Source: Stutzerimonas kunmingensis
GTDB lineage: Bacteria; Pseudomonadota; Gammaproteobacteria; Pseudomonadales; Pseudomonadaceae
Direction: 5' to 3'
NCBI RefSeq assembly: GCF_900114065.1
Contig: NZ_FORS01000002.1
Span: forward strand, 186,001 to 250,000
DNA: 64,000 bases
A program made the position numbers and the translations under genes. The notes beneath the pieces were generated by a model. It was given only the letters and a program-made list of their open reading frames with translations, ran no database searches and had not been told where the DNA came from. Shown here in pieces: positions 27,180 to 34,842 of this stretch. The first letter of the stretch is position 1. Every line of letters begins with the position of its first letter.

Positions 27180-27544
27180 CATAACAAGAACAAGAAAGCA
27201 CACCCCATAACAAGAACAACACGTAGCGACTCCGACACAATAAAAACAAGCAGGTGGGAGACGTAGCAAACTGATTCTTTTGGAGAGGAATTGCCCGACA
27301 GGTTTCCTGTCGACCGGACCGAGAACAATAAAACTGCCTTGAGGCAGCTCCAGAACCGGTTGAGCCCGCGAGGGTAGTGGCAACATCAGCGACCAAAATA
27401 ATCCGTTTGTTCTTTATGTCCCTTATGGGACTGCTACTCGGACGATGTCCGACCGGGCTGCCAACAAAAACAACAAGCCCGTCAGCAGAAGAAGAACAAA
27501 GCAACACGACCTGAAGGGGAGCCTAGCGGCTCCCCTTTTTATTT
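27180..27544 (+). ncRNA. CrcY/CrcZ-type small RNA (Hfq/Crc antagonist)
   Basis: About 365 nt from the sigma-54 start to the T-run, close to the reported size of CrcZ and CrcY. Six A-rich motifs fit AANAANAA: 27183-27197, 27209-27220, 27239-27250, 27324-27334, 27463-27477 and 27488-27499. Between them lie hairpins such as CGACAGG/CCTGTCG (27296-27312), CTGCC/GGCAG (27334-27347) and TCGGAC/GTCCGA (27438-27452). These RNAs are switched on by CbrAB when carbon is poor, and they titrate Hfq/Crc away from catabolic mRNAs. cbrB is not adjacent, which favours CrcY over CrcZ, but this is not decisive. Confidence 0.87.
27514..27544 (+). terminator. Intrinsic terminator of the CrcY/CrcZ-like RNA
   Basis: AAGGGGAGCC (27514-27523) and GGCTCCCCTT (27528-27537) pair perfectly around a TAGC loop, followed by a T-rich run to 27544. 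This is a textbook Rho-independent terminator and sets the RNA's 3' end. Confidence 0.93.
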
Positions 27545-27711
27545 GGGCCGCAAGGCAGCGGCCGCGCTGTCAGGCGTTGTGGGCATTGATTGTGTAATTG
27601 AGTGGGCTTCGATACAGCCAGGCTGGCTTTGCCGTGCGAGTTACGGCGCCCTTGTGACGAATGCCGAGCTGTCACATTGCAGCACGGCATTCGTCCAGCA
27701 CGCAGTGGCGC

Positions 27712-28863
27712 TTACAGCGGGTAGTTCGCCAGCTCCCGCGCGATCAGCAGGCGCTGGATTTCGCTCGAGCCCTCGTAGATTTGCGTGATCCGTGCGTCGC
27801 GGTAGTAGCGCTCGACCGGATAATCCTCGAGATAGCCGTAGCCGCCGTGAATCTGCACGGCCTGCGAACAGACCTTCTCCGCCATTTCCGAGGCAAACAG
27901 CTTGGCCTGCGAGGCTTCGGACAGGCAGGGCAGGCCGGCGCTCTTCAGCCGCGCGGCATGCAGAATCAGCAGACGCGCCGCATTCAGCTGGGTCTGCATG
28001 TCGGCGAGCATGTTGGCGATGCTCTGGTGCTCGGCGACCGGCTTGCCGAACTGTACGCGCTCGCGGGCATAGAGCAGGGCGGCTTCGAAGGCGGCACGGG
28101 CGATACCCAGGGCTTGCGCGCCGATGCCGATACGGCCGCCTTCGAGATTCGACAATGCGATGGCCAGGCCCTTGCCGCGCTCGCCAAGCAGGTTCGCCTG
28201 CGGGATTCGGCAGTCGCTGAGCGAGACCGCGCAGGTGTCCGAGGCGCGGATACCCATCTTGTGTTCGCTGCGCTCCACCGCGAAGCCGCGCGTGTCGGTG
28301 GGCACCAGAAAGGCGGAAAGTCCCTTCTTGCCGAGGTCCGGATCGGTCACCGCGAAAACGATGGCCAACTTCGCCCGCTTGGCATTGCTGCAGAACTGCT
28401 TGCTACCGTTGAGTACCCACTGGCCGTCCACCAGCTCTGCGCGGGTGCGCAGGTTGTGCGCCTCGGAGCCGGCCTGCGGTTCGGTGAGGGCGAAGCAGCC
28501 GATGGCGCGACCGCTGGCCAGTTCCGCCAGCCACTCGTCCTTCTGCGCCTGCGAGCCGTAGTTCAGCACCGGGCCGCAACCCACCGAGTTGTGGATGCTC
28601 ATCAGCGCGCCGGTGGCGCCATCGCCGGCGGAGATTTCCTCCACGGCCAGGGCGTAGGCGACGTAGTCGATGTAGCTGCCGCCCCATTCTTCCGGGACGA
28701 CCATGCCGAGCAGGCCAAGCTCACCCATCTGGGCGACCAGGGCGTCGTCGATCCAGCCGGCCTTTTCCCAGGCCTGTGCATGGGGTGCGATCTCGCGGCG
28801 GGCGAAGTCGCGCGCCATGTCGCGGATCATGCGTTGGTCTTCGCTGAGTTCGAGGTCATGCAT
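27712..28863 (-). CDS. Acyl-CoA dehydrogenase, isobutyryl-CoA dehydrogenase type
   Basis: 383 residues from ATG 28863. Signatures: [49 protein letters not shown] and [13 protein letters not shown]. It is a FAD enzyme that desaturates short branched acyl-CoA. As the last gene of an operon with mmsA, mmsB, an enoyl-CoA hydratase and 3-hydroxyisobutyryl-CoA hydrolase it should convert isobutyryl-CoA to methacrylyl-CoA in valine breakdown. Its leader has its own A-rich Hfq/Crc motif. Confidence 0.9.
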   Translation of the reverse strand: MHDLELSEDQRMIRDMARDFARREIAPHAQAWEKAGWIDDALVAQMGELGLLGMVVPEEWGGSYIDYVAYALAVEEISAGDGATGALMSIHNSVGCGPVLNYGSQAQKDEWLAELASGRAIGCFALTEPQAGSEAHNLRTRAELVDGQWVLNGSKQFCSNAKRAKLAIVFAVTDPDLGKKGLSAFLVPTDTRGFAVERSEHKMGIRASDTCAVSLSDCRIPQANLLGERGKGLAIALSNLEGGRIGIGAQALGIARAAFEAALLYARERVQFGKPVAEHQSIANMLADMQTQLNAARLLILHAARLKSAGLPCLSEASQAKLFASEMAEKVCSQAVQIHGGYGYLEDYPVERYYRDARITQIYEGSSEIQRLLIARELANYPL

Positions 28864-28872
28864 TGCGCGGTC

Positions 28873-28887
28873 TCTTCTTGTTGTTGT
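28873..28887 (-). promoter_or_regulatory. Candidate Hfq/Crc site before the isobutyryl-CoA dehydrogenase gene
   Basis: On the minus strand the leader reads ACAACAACAAGAAGA directly before AGAGACC and the start at 28863, an A-rich stretch matching AANAANAA repeatedly at the ribosome binding region. Confidence 0.6.
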
Positions 28888-28901
28888 GCTGCAAAAGAGG
28901 T

Positions 28902-29996
28902 TCAGGCCGTGGCGCTGCGGCGTGCCTTGCCGGTTGTGGCCTTGAAGCCGTCGAAGAACGCCTGCACGCGCTCCGGCGTGACCTCTGCCAGCGCCGGCGG
29001 GTTCCAGCGCGGTGACTTGTCCTTGTCGATGATCAGCGCACGCACGCCTTCCATGATGTCGCCCTTGGCGAACCACTGACGATCCAGATGCAACTCCAGG
29101 GCGAAGCAGTCGGCGATCGGCAGCTCGCGGCCGCGCCGCAGCATCTCCAGCGTGACGCACATGGCCAGGGGCGAGCGGCTGTCGAGCACCTTGAGCGTTT
29201 CCTCGGCCCAGTCGGCAAACTCCGGACGCGACTCGGCGGCCAGCGATGCGCGAATCGCCGCCACGTTGCTTTTGCCGAAATGCTCGTCGATGGCCTGATG
29301 CAGGGCCTTCAGCTCGGAACCCGGCAGTTTGTTGCTGCCCAGCGTCGCCACCAGGGTGCGCAACGCTTCCTGCGGATGGACCGACCAGCTCATGCGGTCC
29401 AGGCAGCGATCCAGCTCGGCAATCTGGTCGTGGCTGACGCACCAGTCCGCCAGGCCAACGTGCAAAGCATCAGCGGCGCGGATCTGCAGGCCGGTGACGC
29501 CCATGTAGGTGCCAAGCTCACCCCGCAGGCGTGAGAGGAAATAGCTGCCGCCGACATCCGGGAAATAGCCGATGCCGACTTCCGGCATACCCATGCGCAC
29601 ACGCTCGGTGACCACGCGCAGCGACGCGCCCTGGACCAGGCCCATGCCGCCGCCAAGGACGAAACCGTCCATCAGCGCCAGCAGCGGCTTTGGGTAGGCG
29701 TGGATGTACTGGTCGAGGGCGTATTCCTCTTCGAAAAAGGTTTCGTGCTCGGTGTCGCCGCGCTGGAAGCTGTCGTACAGCGAACGGATGTCGCCGCCGG
29801 CACAGAACGCCTTCTCGCCATTGGCGCGCAGCACCACGGCATGGATCTGCGGATCGGCCGCCCAGGCGCTGAGCTGCTGTTGCAGCAGACGGACCATTTC
29901 CAGGGTCACCGCATTCAGCCCGGCCGGGCGGTTGAGGGTGAGGTGACCGACGTGGTTGCGTACGGCGGCCAGCACGGGGCGTTCGGTTGCACTCAT
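28902..29996 (-). CDS. 3-hydroxyisobutyryl-CoA hydrolase
   Basis: 364 residues, longer than simple enoyl-CoA hydratases and right for the HIBCH type. The crotonase core has [16 protein letters not shown] and the diagnostic [20 protein letters not shown], which carries the catalytic acidic residues of the hydrolase group. It releases 3-hydroxyisobutyrate from its CoA ester in the valine pathway, supplying the substrate of MmsB. It is two bases from the mmsB stop, so the two are coupled. Confidence 0.9.
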   Translation of the reverse strand: MSATERPVLAAVRNHVGHLTLNRPAGLNAVTLEMVRLLQQQLSAWAADPQIHAVVLRANGEKAFCAGGDIRSLYDSFQRGDTEHETFFEEEYALDQYIHAYPKPLLALMDGFVLGGGMGLVQGASLRVVTERVRMGMPEVGIGYFPDVGGSYFLSRLRGELGTYMGVTGLQIRAADALHVGLADWCVSHDQIAELDRCLDRMSWSVHPQEALRTLVATLGSNKLPGSELKALHQAIDEHFGKSNVAAIRASLAAESRPEFADWAEETLKVLDSRSPLAMCVTLEMLRRGRELPIADCFALELHLDRQWFAKGDIMEGVRALIIDKDKSPRWNPPALAEVTPERVQAFFDGFKATTGKARRSATA

Positions 29997-29998
29997 GG

Positions 29999-30889
29999 TC
30001 AGGTGTCCTTGCGGTACTGGTTGATGATCGCCGAGAAGTCCAGGCCGCCATGGCCCTGGGCGCTGAAGCTCTGGTAGAGCTGCTGGGCCAGGGCGCCGAG
30101 GATTACCGGCTGGCGCACCTGCTCGGCGGCCTCGGTGGCCAGGCCGAGGTCCTTGAGCATCAAATCGCTGCCGAAGCCGCCGCTGTAGCCGCGTGAGGAC
30201 GGAACGTTGTCCAGCACGCCGGGGAAGGGGTTGTAGGTATCCGAGCTCCAGCAGCGGCCACTGGAGGTGTTGATTACGCCGGCCAGGGTCTTGGCATCCA
30301 TGCCCAGCGCGACGCCCAGCGCCATGGCTTCGGCGACGCCGATCATGGAGATGCCCAGCAGCATGTTGTTGGCGACCTTGGCCACCTGGCCGTTGCCGGC
30401 TGCACCGCAGTGCACGATGTTCTTGCCCATGGCCGCGAGAATCGGCTGTGCGCGATCGAAGTCCGCATCGCTGCCACCTACCATGAAGGTCAGGGTGCCG
30501 GCCGCGGCGCCGCCGGTGCCGCCGGAAACCGGTGCATCGAGCATCGGGTTGCCATGCTCGGCGGCAGCCTTGGCCACTTCGCGCGCGCTGTGCGGGTCGA
30601 TGGTGGAACAGTCGATCAGCATCACACCCGGACGGCTGTGGGCGATCAAGCCGTTCTCGCCCAGATACACGCTCTTCACATGGGCGGCGGCCGGCAGCAT
30701 GGTGATGATCAGCTCGGCATTGCCCTGGGCGATTGCGGTCGGGGAGTCGACCGGCAGCGCACCAGCGCCGACCAGATTCTCCACGGCCGCGGCGTTGAGG
30801 TCGAAGACGCTGAGCTGGTGGCCTGCCTTGAGCAGGTTGTGGGCCATGGGTGCGCCCATGTTGCCCAGGCCGATAAATCCGATATGCAT
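29999..30889 (-). CDS. mmsB: 3-hydroxyisobutyrate dehydrogenase MmsB
   Basis: 296 residues. The Rossmann motif GFIGLGNMGAPMA, the substrate loop DAPVSGGTGGAAAGTL and the catalytic Lys171 in GNGQVAKVANNM identify the beta-hydroxyacid dehydrogenase family. Length and sequence match MmsB, which makes methylmalonate semialdehyde from 3-hydroxyisobutyrate with NAD. An A-rich motif overlaps its ribosome binding region. Confidence 0.93.
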   Translation of the reverse strand: MHIGFIGLGNMGAPMAHNLLKAGHQLSVFDLNAAAVENLVGAGALPVDSPTAIAQGNAELIITMLPAAAHVKSVYLGENGLIAHSRPGVMLIDCSTIDPHSAREVAKAAAEHGNPMLDAPVSGGTGGAAAGTLTFMVGGSDADFDRAQPILAAMGKNIVHCGAAGNGQVAKVANNMLLGISMIGVAEAMALGVALGMDAKTLAGVINTSSGRCWSSDTYNPFPGVLDNVPSSRGYSGGFGSDLMLKDLGLATEAAEQVRQPVILGALAQQLYQSFSAQGHGGLDFSAIINQYRKDT

Positions 30890-30898
30890 GGCGTGTTT

Positions 30899-30910
30899 CC
30901 TCTTGTTGTT
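30899..30910 (-). promoter_or_regulatory. Candidate Hfq/Crc site before mmsB
   Basis: On the minus strand the leader reads AACAACAAGAGG and then AAACACGCC before the start at 30889, so the A-rich motif runs straight into the AGAGG ribosome binding site. Confidence 0.6.
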
Positions 30911-30925
30911 ATGGCCAGATGCGGC

Positions 30926-31699
30926 TCAGCGATTGGTGAACTCAGGCTTGCGCTTCTCGCTGAACGCGGCCATGCCTTCCTTCTGGTCGGCGGTCGCGAA
31001 CACCGCATGGAACACTCGACGCTCGAAGCGGATGCCTTCTGCCAGCGTGGTCTCGAAGGCGCGGTTGACGCTTTCCTTGATCATCATGGTGGCGGGCAGG
31101 GATTTCTCGGCGATCACCCGGGCGGCCTTGAGGGTTTCCTCCAGCAGGCTTTCGGCCGGGAACACACGGGCGACGAGGCCGGCGCGCTCGGCTTCGGCGG
31201 CGTCCATCTGGCGACCGGTCAGGCACATGTCCATCGCCTTGGCCTTGCCCACTGCGCGGGTCAGGCGCTGGGTGCCGCCAATACCCGGCAGCACGCCGAG
31301 GTTGACTTCCGGCTGGCCGAAACGCGCGTTGTCGGCGGCGAAGATCATGTCGCAAAGCAATGCCAGCTCGCAGCCACCACCCAGGGCGTAACCGGCGACG
31401 GCGGCAATCAGCGGCTTGCGGCGCGTGGCAATGCGGTCGGCTTCGGCGAAGAAATCATCAAGATAGATCTGCGGGTAGGACAGCTCGGCCATTTCCTTGA
31501 TGTCGGCGCCGGCGGCGAAGGCCTTGGCCGAGCCGGTGAGCACGATGCAGCCGATCTGCGGATCGGCCTCGAGCTGGCCCAGGGCCTGGTTCAGTTCGCT
31601 GATCAGCTGGGCATTGAGCGCATTGAGCGCCTGCGGCCGGTTCAGGGTGATCAGAGCAACGCGTTCTTTGATTTCTACGAGCAGGGTTTCGAATGTCAT
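30926..31699 (-). CDS. Enoyl-CoA hydratase
   Basis: 257 residues from ATG 31699. The crotonase pattern includes [16 protein letters not shown] and [20 protein letters not shown], with the two catalytic glutamates expected in the short-chain hydratase ([11 protein letters not shown] and LPGIGGTQR regions). In this operon it hydrates methacrylyl-CoA to 3-hydroxyisobutyryl-CoA. It is also the only enoyl-CoA hydratase in the window, and the nearby branched-acyl operon lacks one, so it could serve both pathways. Confidence 0.9.
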   Translation of the reverse strand: MTFETLLVEIKERVALITLNRPQALNALNAQLISELNQALGQLEADPQIGCIVLTGSAKAFAAGADIKEMAELSYPQIYLDDFFAEADRIATRRKPLIAAVAGYALGGGCELALLCDMIFAADNARFGQPEVNLGVLPGIGGTQRLTRAVGKAKAMDMCLTGRQMDAAEAERAGLVARVFPAESLLEETLKAARVIAEKSLPATMMIKESVNRAFETTLAEGIRFERRVFHAVFATADQKEGMAAFSEKRKPEFTNR

Positions 31700-31746
31700 T
31701 TCAGCGTCCTTGAGGGCCGGCGCGTCCGCCGGCCCGGTGGGTGATG

Positions 31747-33258
31747 TCACTTCAGGTTGATGGTGGTGTTGACCGGGCCGCCGACCTCGTTTTCATCGAA
31801 CCAGCGCTCGGTGATGGTCTTGGTCTGGGTGTAGAACTGCACTACCTGCTTGCCGTAGGGGCCGAGGTCGCCGAGCTTGGAAGCGCGCGAACCGGTGAAG
31901 GAGAACATCGGCACCGGCACCGGGATCGGTACGTTGATGCCGACCTGACCCACGTCGATCTCTTCCTGGAAGTGCCGCGCGGCCGCGCCAGAGCGGGTGA
32001 AGATGGCGGTGCCGTTGCCGTTCGGGTTGGCGTTGATCAGCGCGATGGCTTCGTCCATGGTCGCTGCCGCCATGACGCAGAGGACCGGGCCGAAGATTTC
32101 TTCCTGATAGATGCTCATCTCGCGGGTAACGCCGGAGAAGATCGTCGGGCCGACGAAGTTGCCCTTTTCGTAGCCGCTGACGCTCGGGTTGCGGCCGTCC
32201 AGCTCCAGCTTGGCGCCTTCGCGTACGCCGCGTTCGATCAGTCCGCTGACGCGATCCAGCGCCGCGCAGGAAACCAGCGGGCCGACATCGGTGCCGGCCT
32301 CGACACCGGCGTTGACCTTGAGCGTCTGCGCCTTGGCTACCAGATCGGGAATCCAGGCCTGCGCTTCACCCACCAGCACCACCACCGACAGCGCCATGCA
32401 GCGCTGGCCGGCCGCACCGAAAGCGGCACCGGCGAGGTTGTTGAGGGTCTGTTCCTTGTGCGCATCGGGCAGCACGATGGCGTGGTTCTTCGCGCCCATC
32501 ATGCACTGCACGCGCTTGCCGGCCTGGCTGGCGCGGTTGTAGACATGTGTGCCGACCCTGGTCGAGCCAACGAAGGACACCGCCTTGATATCCGGGTGGT
32601 CGCAGATCGCGTTCACCACGTCCGGCCCGCCGTGCACCACGTTGAGCACGCCCGGTGGCACGCCGGCTTCCAGCGCCAGTTCGCACAGGCGCATGGTGAC
32701 CATCGGGTCCTGCTCGGACGGCTTGAGGACAAAGGTGTTACCGGTGGCGATGGCCATCGGGAACATCCACAGCGGGATCATGGCCGGGAAGTTGAACGGG
32801 GTGATGCCGGCGCAGACGCCCAGCGGCTGCAGCAGGGTATAGGTATCGACGCCCGCGGCGACGTTGTTGGCCAGCTCGCCGAGCTGCAAGTTGCCGATGC
32901 CAGCAGCGTGCTCGACCACTTCCAGGCCGCGGAACACATCGCCTTCGGCATCGGCCAGGGTCTTGCCCTGTTCGGCGGTGAGGATCGCCGCCAGCTCCTT
33001 CATGTTTTCGCGGATCAGCTGCTGGTACTTGAGGAAGATGCGCGCCCGCGCGCCGATCGGTGTCTTGCGCCAGGTCTTGAAGGCTTTCTGGCCGCTGGCG
33101 ACGGCACGGTCGATTTCCTCGGCAGTCGCAAAAGGCACGCGCGCCAGGACTTCCTGGGTCGCCGGGTTGACGACATCGCGCCAGTCCTGGCTGGTCGATT
33201 CGATAAATTCACCGTCGATCAGCAATTTGACGGTAGGAATGGAGCTGGACGTTGTCAT
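31747..33258 (-). CDS. mmsA: Methylmalonate-semialdehyde dehydrogenase MmsA
   Basis: 503 residues from ATG 33258 (GGAGAG upstream). The catalytic Cys287 lies in [14 protein letters not shown], and [14 protein letters not shown] and FVGSTRVG are the CoA-acylating MmsA-type variants of the aldehyde dehydrogenase motifs. It turns methylmalonate semialdehyde into propionyl-CoA with NAD and CoA, the last valine-specific step. It is the first gene of the operon and is divergent from a LysR gene. Confidence 0.95.
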   Translation of the reverse strand: MTTSSSIPTVKLLIDGEFIESTSQDWRDVVNPATQEVLARVPFATAEEIDRAVASGQKAFKTWRKTPIGARARIFLKYQQLIRENMKELAAILTAEQGKTLADAEGDVFRGLEVVEHAAGIGNLQLGELANNVAAGVDTYTLLQPLGVCAGITPFNFPAMIPLWMFPMAIATGNTFVLKPSEQDPMVTMRLCELALEAGVPPGVLNVVHGGPDVVNAICDHPDIKAVSFVGSTRVGTHVYNRASQAGKRVQCMMGAKNHAIVLPDAHKEQTLNNLAGAAFGAAGQRCMALSVVVLVGEAQAWIPDLVAKAQTLKVNAGVEAGTDVGPLVSCAALDRVSGLIERGVREGAKLELDGRNPSVSGYEKGNFVGPTIFSGVTREMSIYQEEIFGPVLCVMAAATMDEAIALINANPNGNGTAIFTRSGAAARHFQEEIDVGQVGINVPIPVPVPMFSFTGSRASKLGDLGPYGKQVVQFYTQTKTITERWFDENEVGGPVNTTINLK

Positions 33259-33282
33259 AAGGCTCTCCGCCTGAGAAGGCAC

Positions 33283-33294
33283 TGTTGTTGTTAT
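33283..33294 (-). promoter_or_regulatory. Candidate Hfq/Crc site in the mmsA leader
   Basis: The minus-strand leader reads ATAACAACAACA about 25 bases before the mmsA ATG, an A-rich motif of the Hfq/Crc type at the head of the valine operon. Confidence 0.55.
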
Positions 33295-33365
33295 GGCTCG
33301 CGGACGGCTGCGACCAGGTGCATCGAATGTAGCAATGCAAAAAACCACATTACAATGCGATCTAC

Positions 33366-33382
33366 TGCAGAGTCGTTCTGCA
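33366..33382. promoter_or_regulatory. Candidate LysR operator between mmsA and the LysR gene
   Basis: TGCAGA-GTCGT-TCTGCA is a perfect 6-bp inverted repeat with a 5-bp spacer in the 156-bp divergent region. LysR proteins bind such dyads near their own promoter to control both directions. The match is to a general pattern only. Confidence 0.4.
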
Positions 33383-33414
33383 TAAATGCACAGGAGCTAA
33401 TGGAGGCTTCAACC

Positions 33415-34305
33415 ATGGACTGGGACAATCTGCGCTATTTCCTCGAGGTCGCCCGAGCGGGGCGGCTGACGACCGCGGCGCGCCGGCTTGCTGTCGACCA
33501 CACCACCGTGTCCCGTCGTTTGCAGGCGCTGGAAAAAAGCATGGGCCTGCAGCTCTTCCTGCGCGAGCCGGGTGGTTACAAGCTCACCGAAGCCGGGCGC
33601 AATCTGCTGCCGCGAGTGGAAGCGATGGAAAGCGCCAGCGTGGCCATCGAGCATTCGTTGCCGAGCATGGGTGATGGCCTTTCGGGGCAGGTACGCATCG
33701 GCGCCACCGAGGGTTACGGCACGGTGATGCTTGCCGGCCAACTCACCGGACTCAGCCGGCGCTATCCGCACCTGAACATCGACCTGCTGGCGTTGCCGCG
33801 GGCGGTGCGCCTGTCGCGCCACGAGGCGGACATCGTCATTACCCTGGAACGCCCGGAGCGTGGACCGTTCATCATCACCCGGCTCACCGACTACGTGCTG
33901 CGGCTGTATGCGTCGCCGGCGTATCTCGACGAACACCCGCCGATCCGCAACCGCGATGACCTGGCCGCGCACCGCTTCGTCAGCTACGTGGATGACCTGC
34001 TGTTCAGCAAGGAGCTGCTGTTTCTCGATGGCATCGCCGACGCTCGCTCCATCGGTTTGCGCAGCACCAGCCTGCTGGCGCAGCAGGAAGCAGTGGCGAT
34101 GGGGGCGGGGATTGCGATCCTGCCGGCGTTTTCCGCCGACGCCGATCCACGGCTGCGACTGCTGCTGCCGGAGGAGGTCAGCTTTACCCGCACCTTCTGG
34201 ATGCTGATGCCGATCGAGTTCAAGGACTTGGCGCGCATGCGCACGACCTGGGATTACCTGAAGGAAATGGCGCAGCAGAATCAGGACCGATTGTTGGGCC
34301 AGTAG
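33415..34305 (+). CDS. LysR family transcriptional regulator of the mms operon
   Basis: 296 residues from ATG 33415, which has GGAGG eight bases upstream; an ATG at 33400 is possible. The N-terminal HTH (MDWDNLRYFLEVARAGRLTT, then DHTTVSRRLQALE) has the DHTTV variant seen in a subgroup of LysR regulators. The effector domain is of normal length. It is divergent from mmsA with a palindrome between, so it likely activates valine catabolism in response to a pathway intermediate. In P. aeruginosa the mms operon uses an AraC-type MmsR instead. Confidence 0.85.
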   Translation: MDWDNLRYFLEVARAGRLTTAARRLAVDHTTVSRRLQALEKSMGLQLFLREPGGYKLTEAGRNLLPRVEAMESASVAIEHSLPSMGDGLSGQVRIGATEGYGTVMLAGQLTGLSRRYPHLNIDLLALPRAVRLSRHEADIVITLERPERGPFIITRLTDYVLRLYASPAYLDEHPPIRNRDDLAAHRFVSYVDDLLFSKELLFLDGIADARSIGLRSTSLLAQQEAVAMGAGIAILPAFSADADPRLRLLLPEEVSFTRTFWMLMPIEFKDLARMRTTWDYLKEMAQQNQDRLLGQ

Positions 34306-34331
34306 TTATCGATGATTGACCGCATTGCAGC

Positions 34332-34365
34332 CACGGCGCCGCTAGAGCGCCGTGAGGTTTGCACT
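34332..34365. terminator. Possible bidirectional terminator
   Basis: CACGGCGC (34332-34339) and GCGCCGTG (34347-34354) form an 8-bp stem between two convergent genes. A short T-rich stretch follows on the plus strand only. Confidence 0.45.
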
Positions 34366-34423
34366 TTTGCCGCTTGTAGAGGCGGTTAGCGAGCAGCGCA
34401 TCATCGAGGCGCTGCCCGGTCGA

Positions 34424-34777
34424 TCAGACGCGCGGCGTGGTGCGGCTTTCGTTGCCCATGGGGGTGGAGTCCGGCATTTGTACGCTGGTATCGGTGAAGT
34501 CCGAACTGTGCACTTCGGAATCCATTGGCATATGGCTGTAGCGCTGGCTCGGCAGCGCCGGCTTGCTTTCCATCTCCGCGAGCATGCGCTTGGCCTCGCA
34601 ACGACCGCTGATACCACGAGCCAGCGCCATGCCGCCCATGGCCAGCTCGGCGATCCCGATCAATCCGCCACGGCGTAGCCCCTTGCCCATCATCACCAGG
34701 CCGCCCGCCAGCGACGCGGCGCGCTCCCAGCCGTGGACGTTCTGTGGGGCGGTTTTGTCGAACATTTGCTTGATCAT
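34424..34777 (-). CDS. DUF2892 (YgaP-like) membrane protein
   Basis: 117 residues from ATG 34777. The segment ERAASLAGGLVMMGKGLRRG, then AELAMGGMALARGISGRCEA, is the DUF2892 pattern: two short hydrophobic helices and a GRC end, as in the membrane part of YgaP rhodanese. The C-terminal 50 residues are polar and disordered. Function unknown; the rhodanese half is absent. Confidence 0.75.
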   Translation of the reverse strand: MIKQMFDKTAPQNVHGWERAASLAGGLVMMGKGLRRGGLIGIAELAMGGMALARGISGRCEAKRMLAEMESKPALPSQRYSHMPMDSEVHSSDFTDTSVQMPDSTPMGNESRTTPRV

Positions 34778-34842
34778 GACGCGGCATCCTCTATGCGGGT
34801 GGTTTATAGATGACTGCGGCGTGCGGGCAGCGTTCCGGCTGT

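Noticed and set aside
27082..27507. Minus-strand open frame of 141 codons across the sRNA
   Set aside because: It runs antisense to a region explained by a sigma-54 promoter, A-rich motifs and a terminator. It has no ribosome binding site or recognisable domain.
31741..33414. Long plus-strand open frame extending the LysR gene upstream through mmsA
   Set aside because: It is the antisense shadow of mmsA in GC-rich DNA. The LysR product clearly starts at 33415 with its own ribosome binding site and HTH.
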